This document shows, in pieces, positions 1 through 6,926 of a DNA stretch of 8,845 nt. The DNA is from an uncultured Veillonellaceae bacterium (GTDB lineage: Bacteria > Bacillota > Negativicutes > Veillonellales > Dialisteraceae). Under the pieces are notes generated by a model. That model searched no databases. It saw only the letters and a list, made by a program, of their open reading frames with translations, and was not told where the DNA came from. How positions within the stretch are numbered: the first letter of the stretch is position 1; each line of letters begins with the position of its first letter. The position numbers were made by a program, and so were the translations under genes. The DNA lies in assembly GCA_958439155.1 (NCBI GenBank), contig CAUBUJ010000067.1, forward strand, positions 1 to 8,845. Reading direction: 5' to 3'.

Positions 1-464
1 GGGAGCCTGATGTTTTTCCCCGGACAGAACTGGAGACGAGCCGGAAGAAGCTCCTTGACCTGCTCCAGGATTACGGCGCGCACAACGGCGTGGAAATTAT
101 CGTCGTCTTCGACGGGCAGGGCCAGGGCAATCAGGTGAAGGAAACCATGCTGGCGCCGTACTTCAAGGAAGTGTTTACGCCGGCCCATATGACGGCGGAC
201 AGCTACATCGAGAAAGAATCGTACCGCCGCCGTGACGAGTACCGTTCCATCTATGTGGTTTCCTCTGACGGTCCCGTGCAGAACCAGATCCTTGGAAACG
301 GCGCGTACCGCATGGCGGTGGCAGACCTCATGCGGGTGCTGAAAGAAGACAAGAAAGAGCAGCATCAGTTCATTTCCCACAACAACCGGGGAAATCTGCG
401 GAGCGAAATCGGCAGAAATCTTCCCGATGAGGTGCGGAAAAAACTGGACGCCCTCAGGAAATAA
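1..464 (+). CDS. Rae1/YacP-like NYN-domain ribonuclease, 5' end outside window
   Basis: The open frame runs in from the window edge (first whole codon at 3-5) to TAA at 462-464, giving 153 visible residues. The GTG at 90 lies inside the domain and is not the true start. The visible part matches the YacP/Rae1 family as I remember it: an ARD-like helix, then VVFDGQGQG (Asp codon 111-113), ETAD-like TADSYIEK (Asp codon 198-200), VSSDGPVQNQILGNGA (Asp codon 267-269) and a basic helical tail. These acidic residues fit the metal-binding centre of the PIN/NYN fold. The first ~15-20 residues, which should hold the VDGYN-type motif, lie outside the window. In Bacillus subtilis, Rae1 is a ribosome-associated endoribonuclease that cleaves certain mRNAs during translation; the same role here is inferred. 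The family often follows an rRNA methyltransferase gene, which cannot be checked here. Family confident; activity untested. Confidence 0.85.
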   Translation, partial: EPDVFPRTELETSRKKLLDLLQDYGAHNGVEIIVVFDGQGQGNQVKETMLAPYFKEVFTPAHMTADSYIEKESYRRRDEYRSIYVVSSDGPVQNQILGNGAYRMAVADLMRVLKEDKKEQHQFISHNNRGNLRSEIGRNLPDEVRKKLDALRK

Positions 465-465
465 G

Positions 466-534
466 AAAACGTCCCTCTGGCGGGGCTCCTTACGGCGGTT
501 CATTCCGTAAGGGCCCCGCAGGGGGACGTTTTTT
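466..534. terminator. Large bidirectional intrinsic terminator between convergent genes
   Basis: The left arm at 466-495 (AAAACGTCCC...CCTTACGG) is an almost perfect inverted copy of the right arm at 505-534 (CCGTAAGGGC...GACGTTTTTT), with a few single-base bulges and a 9-base loop at 496-504. On the plus strand it ends in six T (529-534), two bases after the NYN gene stop. On the minus strand it lies about 20 bases past the stop of the HAD gene and ends in TTTTC. It therefore probably stops transcription from both sides. Confidence 0.9.
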
Positions 535-554
535 GCTGCGCCGGCAGGGGAGGC

Positions 555-1355
555 TCAAAGGCCGAGAAGGGCGGAGAGCTTCTTTGCCACAGCGTCTTCG
601 TTATTGGTATCTGGGAGAATGTGCCGGGCCGCTTCTTTGGCCGCTGGTTCCGCGTTGGCTACCGCGTAGGAAAGACCGGTCATTTTCAGCATGGACGCGT
701 CATTTTCCGTATTGCCGAAAGAGACCATTTCTTCCGGAGCGATCTGCCAGTCCCGGGAGAGGCGGAGGAGGGCCGCTGCTTTGGAGACGCCTTTCCTGTG
801 GATATCCAGAAAATCGTCGCCAGGATAGACCATGTCCACTTCACTGCCAAAACGGGCGGCGATGGCGGCGCGGATGGCGGCCCTTTTTTCGCTGTCCGGC
901 TCGGTGACGATGAGACGGGTCGGCGGGAAGGATGGATGGTAGAAGGCTTCTCCCAGATATTGGGCAGGTTTTGCCCGGTATTTCCTGTACTTGGCTTCTG
1001 CCGGGGAGGGGCCGGGCATGCAGATGTTGTCGTGAATGTAGGACTGGATGGACCAGCCCTCCCGGCGTCCTTCCGCGAGGATCGCCTCTGCCAGGGAAAG
1101 GGGCAGGCCCTCTTCCCAGAGGACGCGGCCCGATACAGTCATGCCCACCAGCGCTCCGGTGTAGCAGATGACCGGCATATCAGGAAGGCCCAGGAGATTG
1201 GCCTTTTCCCGGGCGGAATCAAACATGCGGCCTGTGGCGACGACGATGCGTACCTGCCGGGCGGCTTTCTGGAGGATCTCTCTTGACGCGGCGGAAATGG
1301 TCATATCGTCGCGGAGGAGGGTACCGTCCAGGTCAATCGCTGCTAATTTGATCAT
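555..1355 (-). CDS. Cof-type HAD-IIB family hydrolase (sugar-phosphate/nucleotide phosphatase-like)
   Basis: A 266-residue protein of the usual Cof size. HAD motif I is IDLDGTL (nucleophile Asp8, acid/base Asp10), motif II is VVATGR (Thr41), the motif III lysine is in HRKGVSKAAAL (Lys188), and motif IV is FGNTENDASML (215-219). The middle part (about 85-185) is the C2-type cap that sets substrate choice. Family members remove phosphate from sugar phosphates, FMN/PLP or other small metabolites with Mg2+; the substrate here cannot be told. I chose ATG at 1355 because MIKLAAIDLDGTL is the normal family N-terminus and GAAAGG lies 10 bases upstream. An in-frame ATG at 1391 would add 12 atypical residues and leave only about 11 bases after the predicted transcription start. 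In motif IV the usual first Asp (GDxxND) is Asn215 (codon AAT). Monocistronic, with its promoter at 1409-1437. Confidence 0.9.
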   Translation of the reverse strand: MIKLAAIDLDGTLLRDDMTISAASREILQKAARQVRIVVATGRMFDSAREKANLLGLPDMPVICYTGALVGMTVSGRVLWEEGLPLSLAEAILAEGRREGWSIQSYIHDNICMPGPSPAEAKYRKYRAKPAQYLGEAFYHPSFPPTRLIVTEPDSEKRAAIRAAIAARFGSEVDMVYPGDDFLDIHRKGVSKAAALLRLSRDWQIAPEEMVSFGNTENDASMLKMTGLSYAVANAEPAAKEAARHILPDTNNEDAVAKKLSALLGL

Positions 1356-1408
1356 GATCACGATGCCTTTCTGTGAAATCACTGTTTTCATGAAATTCTA
1401 TTGCTTTC

Positions 1409-1437
1409 ATTATAGTACAGTTCATCCTGCCTTGAAA
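1409..1437 (-). promoter_or_regulatory. Predicted sigma-A-type promoter for the HAD gene
   Basis: Read on the minus strand, a perfect TATAAT lies at 1414-1409, with TTTCAA (1437-1432) 17 bases upstream as a weak -35 (3 of 6 matches). Transcription would start near 1402, about 47 bases before the chosen ATG at 1355. The -35 hexamer is the complement of the -35 proposed for the divergent transporter operon. Confidence 0.6.
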
Positions 1438-1462
1438 CGGGGCGGTGTTCCTGTGCTATAAT
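1432..1462 (+). promoter_or_regulatory. Predicted extended -10 promoter for the transporter/dehydrogenase operon
   Basis: TGC-TATAAT at 1454-1462 is a perfect extended -10 element. TTGAAA at 1432-1437 is a plausible -35, but the spacing of 19 is long, so recognition probably rests on the extended -10. The expected start of transcription is near 1469. The element faces away from the HAD promoter and shares its -35 hexamer. Confidence 0.65.
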
Positions 1463-1512
1463 AAAAAAAGGTTTTTCCCATGGGTTGTGATTTCTGTCTC
1501 TGTGGTGGCGCT

Positions 1513-2385
1513 ATGAAATACCGTTTTTTGCTGGTCTTGACCGCGGCAATCTGGGGCTTTGCTTTTTCTGCCCAGGTTGTTGCCATGGACAATATTGGTC
1601 CATTCACATTCAATGCGGTCCGCTCTTTCATCGGGGCGCTCTCGCTGGTGCCGGTTCTTCTCCTCCACAAGAAAGAGCCATCGCCGAAACGGAGGGATTT
1701 TTCCCAGTGGATCGGCGTAACCATCGCGGGGTGCCTCCTCTGCGGCGGCACCATGCTCCAGCAGATCGGCCTTCTTTATACGACCGCGTCCAAAGCGAGC
1801 TTCATTACGTCTACGTACATTCTGATGGTGCCTCTCTTCGGCATTCTTTTCGGTCATGTGCTCCGGCGGAACCATGTGATCGGCGCGGCCATCGCCATGG
1901 CCGGGGTGTACCTGCTTTCGGTGAAGGGGGATTTCACCATAGGCCTGGGAGATTCTCTCGTATTTCTCTGCGCCGTATTTTTTTCCGCCCATATTCTGTA
2001 TCTCGACTACGCGTCCCAGCGGTATGATCCCATTGAGATCGCCGCCGGGCAGTTCTTCGTATGCGGACTGATCAATCTGGGGGTCATGCTTTGTGTGGAA
2101 ACGGTGGATTTTTCCGCCCTCCTTGCGGCGTGGTGGCCGGTGATTTATGTAGGCGTCTTTTCTACCGGCGTGGCTTATACACTCCAGATCGTAGGGCAGA
2201 AACACCTGCCTCCTACGGAATGTTCCATGATTCTCAGTCTGGAAATGGTTTTTGGCGGTCTGGGAGGGGTCTTCTTCCTGGGCGAGACCATGACAGGGAA
2301 GGAGTTGGCCGGCGTGGTGTGCATGATCATTGGTGTATTCTTGTCTCAGGTGCCCAGTCCCGCTTTGCGGCGGCGCAGGGCCTAA
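1513..2385 (+). CDS. EamA/DMT-superfamily membrane transporter
   Basis: A 290-residue, strongly hydrophobic protein with about ten predicted membrane helices, arranged as two five-helix EamA halves (roughly residues 4-136 and 144-280). Family signs are the N-terminal TAAIWGFAF, the TTASKASFITSTYILMVPLFG segment around helices 3-4, a repeat-2 LSLEMVFGGLGGVFFLGE region, and a basic C-terminal tail (ending RRRRA). EamA proteins export or import small metabolites such as amino acids or nucleotide precursors in the inner membrane; the substrate cannot be told. I prefer ATG 1513 because MKYRFLLVLTAAIWG is the usual start. ATG 1480 is an alternative: it has AAGG eight bases upstream, but adds the odd MGCDFCLCGGA and would sit only about 11 bases from the predicted transcript start. 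The RBS for 1513 (GGTGG, 4 bases away) is poor, so the start is uncertain. First gene of an operon; the next gene begins 19 bases after its stop. Confidence 0.9.
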   Translation: MKYRFLLVLTAAIWGFAFSAQVVAMDNIGPFTFNAVRSFIGALSLVPVLLLHKKEPSPKRRDFSQWIGVTIAGCLLCGGTMLQQIGLLYTTASKASFITSTYILMVPLFGILFGHVLRRNHVIGAAIAMAGVYLLSVKGDFTIGLGDSLVFLCAVFFSAHILYLDYASQRYDPIEIAAGQFFVCGLINLGVMLCVETVDFSALLAAWWPVIYVGVFSTGVAYTLQIVGQKHLPPTECSMILSLEMVFGGLGGVFFLGETMTGKELAGVVCMIIGVFLSQVPSPALRRRRA

Positions 2386-2391
2386 TGCAGG

Positions 2392-2398
2392 AAAGGAG
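2392..2398 (+). promoter_or_regulatory. Ribosome binding site fixing the dehydrogenase start
   Basis: AAAGGAG stands six bases before ATG 2405. It sets the start of the dehydrogenase at MKLVIAEPL and rules out the longer frame from 2330, whose extra 25 residues would be the last codons of the transporter gene read out of frame. Confidence 0.85.
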
Positions 2399-2404
2399 TT
2401 TTTC

Positions 2405-3343
2405 ATGAAATTAGTCATTGCGGAACCTCTGGCGGTGAAAGAAGATGTAGTGCAGTCCCTTTTTGAAACCCTTGGGGAAGGGTGGGAGCTGGTGACGTAT
2501 CCGGATCGTCCCTCCGGGCAGGAAGAACTGGGCCGGCGCCTTTCGGATGCGGACGCGGCGGTGATCGCGAATTACCCCCTCCGGAAAGAAGCGCTCGCCG
2601 CGGCGGAGAAGCTCCAGTACCTCTGTGTCGCCTTCACCGGGGTGGACCATGTGGATACAGACTGCTGCAGGGAGCGCCATATTGCCGTATCCAACTGCGC
2701 AGGCTATTCTACGGAAGCAGTGGCGGAACTGGCCATCGGGATGGCGCTCGCCCTCTTCCGGCGCCTTCCGGCAGCGGGAGAAGCGGCAAGACATGGCGGC
2801 ACCAGTGCGGGCCTCATGGGGGCAGAACTCCTGGGGAAGCGCTTCGGCATCATCGGCACCGGCGCCATCGGCCAGCGCACGGCAGAGCTCGCCCGGGCTT
2901 TTGGCTGCGACGTGTGGGGCTACAACCGGACGCCGAAAGATGAATCCATTCACTACGCCGATCTTGCTACGGTGCTTTCTACCAGCGACATCATTTCCAT
3001 CCACCTGCCCCTTACGAAAGACACGCGCCATCTTATCGGGCAGAAGGAACTGGCCCTCATGAAGCCGTCGGCGATTCTGATCAATACAGCCAGAGGCGCC
3101 GTGGTGGATACAGAGGCGCTGGCGGAAGCGCTCAAATCGGGCCGGATCCGCGGCGCCGGCATCGACGTGTATGACAGCGAGCTGCCCCTTCCGGCGGATC
3201 ATCCCCTCCTTTCCGCGCCGAACTGCGTCATGACGCCTCATGTGGGATTTTTCAGCGCAGAAGCGATGGAGAAGAGAGCCCATATTGTTTTTGAAAATAT
3301 CCAGGCATGGCAGGAAGGAAAGCAGAAGAACAAAATCTGCTGA
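2405..3343 (+). CDS. D-isomer-specific 2-hydroxyacid dehydrogenase
   Basis: A 312-residue protein of normal family length. The order is an N-terminal substrate-domain half (1-~100), a Rossmann domain with the dinucleotide loop GTGAIG (151-156), the HLPLT strand (200-204), and the return to the substrate domain. The catalytic set is complete: Arg230 in INTARGAVVD, Glu259 in DVYDSELPLP, and His279 in MTPHVGF. The family reduces 2-oxo acids to D-2-hydroxyacids, or the reverse, with NAD(P)H in the cytoplasm; members include D-lactate, glycerate/hydroxypyruvate and phosphoglycerate dehydrogenases. After beta-strand 2 the sequence is GYNRT (172-176), not the acidic residue that usually marks NAD preference, so NADP(H) use is possible (inference). 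There is no ACT domain, so it is not a long-form SerA. It follows the EamA transporter after 19 bases and is most likely co-transcribed, which hints that the transporter moves a related organic or amino acid, but no substrate is shown. Confidence 0.92.
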   Translation: MKLVIAEPLAVKEDVVQSLFETLGEGWELVTYPDRPSGQEELGRRLSDADAAVIANYPLRKEALAAAEKLQYLCVAFTGVDHVDTDCCRERHIAVSNCAGYSTEAVAELAIGMALALFRRLPAAGEAARHGGTSAGLMGAELLGKRFGIIGTGAIGQRTAELARAFGCDVWGYNRTPKDESIHYADLATVLSTSDIISIHLPLTKDTRHLIGQKELALMKPSAILINTARGAVVDTEALAEALKSGRIRGAGIDVYDSELPLPADHPLLSAPNCVMTPHVGFFSAEAMEKRAHIVFENIQAWQEGKQKNKIC

Positions 3344-3382
3344 AATGGGAAGCGCAAAGGCAGGCGCGCTGCCGCCCAGGTA

Positions 3383-3391
3383 TGTTATAAT
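3383..3391 (+). promoter_or_regulatory. Predicted extended -10 promoter for ppaC
   Basis: TGT-TATAAT is a perfect extended -10 about 95 bases before the ppaC start. No convincing -35 lies 16-18 bases upstream (the region is GC-rich). Transcription would start near 3398, giving a leader of about 89 bases that contains the stem-loop at 3411-3442. Confidence 0.55.
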
Positions 3392-3410
3392 AAGCAGAGC
3401 GATTGCACGG

Positions 3411-3442
3411 ACAGAAGAGCCGCTCTGTGAAGGCTCCTCTGT
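3411..3442 (+). promoter_or_regulatory. Stem-loop in the ppaC leader / possible terminator of upstream operon
   Basis: ACAGAAGAGCC (3411-3421) pairs with GGCTCCTCTGT (3432-3442) over 11 positions with one A-C mismatch, around a 10-base loop. Only three T follow directly (3442-3444), and a T7 run comes later at 3464-3470, so it is a poor classical terminator. It could end read-through from the dehydrogenase gene or act as leader structure for ppaC. I could not match it to a known riboswitch. Confidence 0.5.
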
Positions 3443-3486
3443 TTGACGGTTTATATTTTGCTGTTTTTTTATAAAGGAGACTTACT

Positions 3487-4413
3487 ATGAGTCAGGTTTT
3501 TGTGATTGGTCATAAATCCCCGGATACCGATTCCATCGCGGCGGCCCTTTCTTACGCCTATCTGAAGCGCCAGCTCGGCATGGACGCAGAAGCAAAACGC
3601 TGCGGCGATCTGAACAAAGAGACAAAGTTTGCGCTCGACTATTTCCATGTGGAAGCGCCGGACTACATCGACCATGTGGAACCGGGACAGAAGCTCATCC
3701 TGGTGGACCACAATGAATCGAAACAGCGCGTAGACGGAAGCGACGCAGCGGACATCATCGAAGTGGTAGACCATCACCGCCTGGGTGATCTGGAAACGGC
3801 CAATCCGATCTATATTCTTTTCCGCCCTCTGGGGTGCGTGAATACCATCATTTACGGCCTCTACAAATGCAATGGCGTAGCCATCCCGAAGGACATCGCA
3901 GGGATGATGCTCTCTGCCATTATTTCCGATACAGTTCTCTTCCGTTCTCCCACCACCACGGAAAAAGACAAGACCGCTGTGAAGGAACTGGCTGCCATTG
4001 CCGGCGTGGATTATGAAACATACGGCATGGACATGCTGAAAGCCGGCGCGGATATTTCCGACTATCCTGCGGAAAAGCTGGCGAAAAATGATACGAAGGA
4101 ATTTGAAGCAGGGAGCAAAGTCTTCACCTGCGGCCAGATTTCCGTGATGGATCTGGCGCCGATCAACGCGAAGAAAGAAGCCATTCTGGCAGAACTGAAC
4201 AAGGTGAAGGCGGAAAAGGGCTATGCCGCTTCCTTCCTGATGGTGACCAACATTCTCACAGAAAATACCGATCTCTGGTATACCGACGGCGATGCCCATT
4301 ACGCGGAAGATGCCTTCGGTAAGAAAGCAGAAGAGGGCCGGATCGTTCTTCCCGGCGTGATGTCCCGGAAGAAACAGGTCGCTCCGTTCCTGCTGAAAGC
4401 GGTAGGCAAGTAA
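3487..4413 (+). CDS. ppaC: Manganese-dependent inorganic pyrophosphatase (family II)
   Basis: A 308-residue cytoplasmic enzyme that splits pyrophosphate into two phosphates, pulling biosynthetic reactions forward. The DHH domain (1-~185) shows all metal ligands: GHKSPDTDS (His9, Asp13, Asp15), LVDHNE (Asp74), VVDHH (Asp95, His96, His97) and AIISDTVLF (Asp148). The DHHA2 domain (about 195-308) has the substrate residues Lys204 and the SRKKQ signature at 293-297. The numbering runs one behind the Bacillus subtilis enzyme after residue 15, so all key sites are accounted for. There are no CBS or DRTGG inserts, so this is the short form without the adenine-nucleotide control found in CBS-type relatives. 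The start is certain: AAAGGAG at 3473-3479, seven bases before the ATG. It is probably transcribed alone, from 3383-3391 to the terminator at 4440-4484. Confidence 0.97.
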   Translation: MSQVFVIGHKSPDTDSIAAALSYAYLKRQLGMDAEAKRCGDLNKETKFALDYFHVEAPDYIDHVEPGQKLILVDHNESKQRVDGSDAADIIEVVDHHRLGDLETANPIYILFRPLGCVNTIIYGLYKCNGVAIPKDIAGMMLSAIISDTVLFRSPTTTEKDKTAVKELAAIAGVDYETYGMDMLKAGADISDYPAEKLAKNDTKEFEAGSKVFTCGQISVMDLAPINAKKEAILAELNKVKAEKGYAASFLMVTNILTENTDLWYTDGDAHYAEDAFGKKAEEGRIVLPGVMSRKKQVAPFLLKAVGK

Positions 4414-4439
4414 TTTTTCCATACAATTCAGAATTGGGC

Positions 4440-4484
4440 AAGAAAACTCATACATGGCATCTGTCATATATGGGTTTTCTTTTT
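4440..4484 (+). terminator. Intrinsic terminator after ppaC, inside the pcrA upstream region
   Basis: AAGAAAACTCATACATG (4440-4456) pairs with CATATATGGGTTTTCTT (4465-4481) as a 17-bp stem with one G-T pair and one C-A mismatch, an 8-base loop, and a CTTTTT tail (4479-4484). It ends six bases before the pcrA ribosome binding site core. It therefore either separates pcrA from ppaC, or allows partial read-through into pcrA. Confidence 0.8.
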
Positions 4485-4487
4485 CGC

Positions 4488-4495
4488 GGAAGGAG
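4488..4495 (+). promoter_or_regulatory. Ribosome binding site fixing the pcrA start
   Basis: GGAAGGAG lies six bases before ATG 4502. The in-frame ATG at 4454 sits inside the terminator stem, has no such site, and would add 16 residues foreign to the family, so 4502 is the start. Confidence 0.88.
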
Positions 4496-4501
4496 CGGCC
4501 G

Positions 4502-6721
4502 ATGAAACATTACCTGGATACATTGAATCCGGAGCAGAGAGAAGCGGTGGAGCAGATCGAAGGACCGGTGCTCATTATGGCAGGGGCCGGTTCAGGGAAA
4601 ACGAAAGCCCTGACCTGCCGGATCGCCTACATGTTAGAGCAGGGCATCGCCCCCTGGGAGATTCTGGCGATCACTTTCACCAATAAGGCGGCGAAAGAAA
4701 TGAAGGAACGCGTCCATGGGCTGGTAGGGCCTGACGCGGACAAAATCTGGATGTACACCTTCCATTCCTTTGGCGCCCGTTTTCTGCGGCGGGAAATTGA
4801 GAACTATCCCCCCTATACGAATCAGTTCACCATTTACGACGCAGACGATACGAAATCAGTCATCAAGACCATCCTGAAAGAGATGAATCTTGACGACAAG
4901 CAGTACCAGCCCCAGGCCATGCAGAGCCGGATCTCCGGCGCGAAAAACGCGCTCCTCACGCCCGATGCCTATGCCCGGCAGAGCGGGGGAAATTTCTTCG
5001 CCGAAAAGGCGGCGGAAGTGTATGCCCGCTATGACAAGCGGATGAAGCAGAACAATGCCCTCGATTTCGATGATCTTCTCCTCATTACCACAAAGCTTCT
5101 CGAACGGAAAGAGATCCGGGAGAAATGGCAGAAAAAGTTTCATTACATCCTGATCGACGAATACCAGGACACGAACCACGCCCAGTACCTCATGGCAAAG
5201 TACCTCGCAGGCAGCCGGGAAAATATCTGCGCCGTCGGCGACGCGGACCAGAGCATCTATTCCTGGCGCGGCGCGGACATGCGGAATATTCTCGATTTCC
5301 AGAAAGATTACCCCAATGCGAAAATGGTGAAGCTCGAGCAGAATTACCGCTCCACCAAGACCATCCTCACCGCGGCGAACGCCGTGATCCAGCACAATAT
5401 CGACCGCCCGTCGAAGCGGCTCTGGACAGAAAATGACAAAGGCGTCCCGATCCAGCACTACCACGCCATGGATGAGAAAGAAGAAGCCGATTTCATTGCC
5501 CGCACCATGAAAGAAGAGCATGAGAAGAACCACCGTTCCTACGATGACATGGCCGTACTCTACCGCATGAATGCCCAGTCCCGGGCCATTGAAGATGCCA
5601 TCAAGAACCGGTGGATTGACTACACCATGGTGGGCGGCGTCCGTTTCTATGAACGGCAGGAAATCAAGGACATCATGGCCTATCTCCGGCTCCTCTCCAA
5701 TTTCCGGGATGATGTGAGCTTCCGGCGCATCGTGAATGTGCCGAAACGGGGGATCGGTGCGACCACTGTGGATAAGCTCGCCGATTACGCCGCGGGAAAG
5801 GGAATTTCCCTCTTCGAGGCGGCCATGGCGGCGGAAGACGCGGGTCTTCCCAAATCGGCCCAGGGAAAGCTCCAGCAGTTCAATGCCCTCATTTTCGGCT
5901 TCCTCAATGAAGTGGGGAACAATGATCTCTTCGCCCTCATTGAGAAAATCGTGAAGGATACGGAATATTCCCAGTACATCCAGAGCATGAAGGAACCGGA
6001 AGAACGGCGCCATGACCGGGAAGCGAACATTGGGGAACTGTTCAACGTGGCCAAAGAATTCCACCAGGAAAATCCGGAAGGCACACTGAACGATTTCCTT
6101 GAAAAGACCGCCCTTGTGAGCGATACCGATTCGTACGAGGAAAACGGCGGGAAAGTGACGCTCATGACCATCCACAGCGCGAAAGGCCTGGAATTCCCCA
6201 TAGTCTTCCTCGCCGGCATGGACGAAGGCATTTTCCCCGGGGTGCGCGCTCTCATGAACGAGACCCAGATCGAGGAAGAGCGCCGCCTCTGCTACGTAGG
6301 CATTACGAGAGCGAAGGAAAAGCTCTATGTGACCAATACGGACATGCGCACCATGTACGGCCAGATGAAGCCGTACACGCCGAGCCGCTTCCTGAAGGAA
6401 ATCCCGGTGGATCTCATGGAAGAGACGGCGCGGGATGACGGGGAAGAACGGCAGCGGGACCTGCGCCGCCGCTACGACTCCCAGGCAGGGAAATGGGCGC
6501 TCTCCAATTCTTTCGCCCCCCGCCGGCCCCAGCCTATTCCGCAGAGGACCGATGCGACCTATGACTGGAAAGTGGGGGATATCGCCGTGCACAAGCTCTG
6601 GGGAGAAGGCAAGGTCACCGAAGTCACCGGGACCGGAAAAAAGATGATGATCAAAGTCATATTCCCAGGAAACCAGCTGCGCCAGCTCCTCGTAGCCTAC
6701 GCGCCGCTCACAAAGAAATAA
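4502..6721 (+). CDS. pcrA: ATP-dependent 3'-5' DNA helicase PcrA (UvrD/Rep family, SF1A)
   Basis: A 739-residue protein, the typical PcrA length, that unwinds DNA using ATP in nucleotide excision repair, replication restart and removal of RecA filaments or stalled RNA polymerase. All SF1A motifs are present in order: Q-motif LNPEQREAV (Gln12), Walker A GAGSGKT (28-34), Ia ITFTNKAA (57-64), motif II IDEYQD (218-223), III VGDADQSIYSWRG (245-257), IV QNYRST (280-285), V TIHSAKGLEF (556-565) and VI YVGITRAKEK (598-607, Arg603 as arginine finger). The C-terminal end (about 687-739, YDWKVGDIAVHKLWGEG...) is the Tudor-like fold that in PcrA contacts RNA polymerase. No frameshift or missing motif. 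The window shows no ligA partner downstream, unlike many Firmicutes where pcrA and ligA are adjacent. The gene ends at the terminator at 6734-6778. Its promoter is unclear: TACAAT at 4422-4427 is the only candidate -10 seen and lacks a -35. Confidence 0.97.
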   Translation: MKHYLDTLNPEQREAVEQIEGPVLIMAGAGSGKTKALTCRIAYMLEQGIAPWEILAITFTNKAAKEMKERVHGLVGPDADKIWMYTFHSFGARFLRREIENYPPYTNQFTIYDADDTKSVIKTILKEMNLDDKQYQPQAMQSRISGAKNALLTPDAYARQSGGNFFAEKAAEVYARYDKRMKQNNALDFDDLLLITTKLLERKEIREKWQKKFHYILIDEYQDTNHAQYLMAKYLAGSRENICAVGDADQSIYSWRGADMRNILDFQKDYPNAKMVKLEQNYRSTKTILTAANAVIQHNIDRPSKRLWTENDKGVPIQHYHAMDEKEEADFIARTMKEEHEKNHRSYDDMAVLYRMNAQSRAIEDAIKNRWIDYTMVGGVRFYERQEIKDIMAYLRLLSNFRDDVSFRRIVNVPKRGIGATTVDKLADYAAGKGISLFEAAMAAEDAGLPKSAQGKLQQFNALIFGFLNEVGNNDLFALIEKIVKDTEYSQYIQSMKEPEERRHDREANIGELFNVAKEFHQENPEGTLNDFLEKTALVSDTDSYEENGGKVTLMTIHSAKGLEFPIVFLAGMDEGIFPGVRALMNETQIEEERRLCYVGITRAKEKLYVTNTDMRTMYGQMKPYTPSRFLKEIPVDLMEETARDDGEERQRDLRRRYDSQAGKWALSNSFAPRRPQPIPQRTDATYDWKVGDIAVHKLWGEGKVTEVTGTGKKMMIKVIFPGNQLRQLLVAYAPLTKK

Positions 6722-6733
6722 AAAATCCGACCA

Positions 6734-6778
6734 GGGGAACTGCTGCAAGTTATAAAAACTATTGCGGCAGTCCCTTTT
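6734..6778 (+). terminator. Intrinsic terminator after pcrA
   Basis: GGGGAACTGCTGCAA (6734-6748) pairs with TTGCGGCAGTCCC (6762-6774), with one bulged base and one mismatch-like position, followed by TTTTATTAT. It lies 13 bases past the pcrA stop and separates pcrA from the Sel1 gene. Confidence 0.85.
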
Positions 6779-6926
6779 ATTATGGAATCGCTGAACCTTG
6801 TAAGGCATATTTTTTAGATCGACATGAAAGCACCTGCTTTTGCATGAAAAGTCTTTTTTTATTGCATTGAAATGTGGAGCAGATAAATCGGGAGAGCTAA
6901 TATCTTCTGTTCTGAATTTTTATTTA

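Noticed and set aside
2330..2404. Longer dehydrogenase start at ATG 2330
   Set aside because: It overlaps the transporter gene by 56 bases, adds a non-family extension rich in Cys/Pro/Gly, and ignores the good RBS ahead of ATG 2405.
3359..3373. GGCAG-GCGCG-CTGCC hairpin as terminator of the dehydrogenase operon
   Set aside because: It has only 5 bp and no T run follows; chance is likely in GC-rich sequence.
3443..3475. TTGACG with downstream TATAAA as a second ppaC promoter
   Set aside because: The spacing is 21 bases and the -10 would overlap the ribosome binding site, leaving no usable leader.
3392..3486. Fluoride riboswitch ahead of ppaC
   Set aside because: Considered because such riboswitches can control pyrophosphatases. 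The GAUGG after the first helix, the AACCGC-type segment and the CUGAUG segment of the aptamer are all absent, so only an unspecific stem remains.
4856..6808. Very long minus-strand ORF (650 codons) opposite pcrA
   Set aside because: It lies fully antisense to a PcrA with all motifs intact. Its translation is low in complexity with many H/F/R and matches no family I know. Long antisense frames are common opposite GC-biased genes.
6823..6860. Second terminator-like hairpin (CATGAAAGC / GCTTTTGCATG) with T7 run downstream
   Set aside because: The stem is short and bulged and the T run lies several bases away. The strong terminator at 6734-6778 already explains termination.
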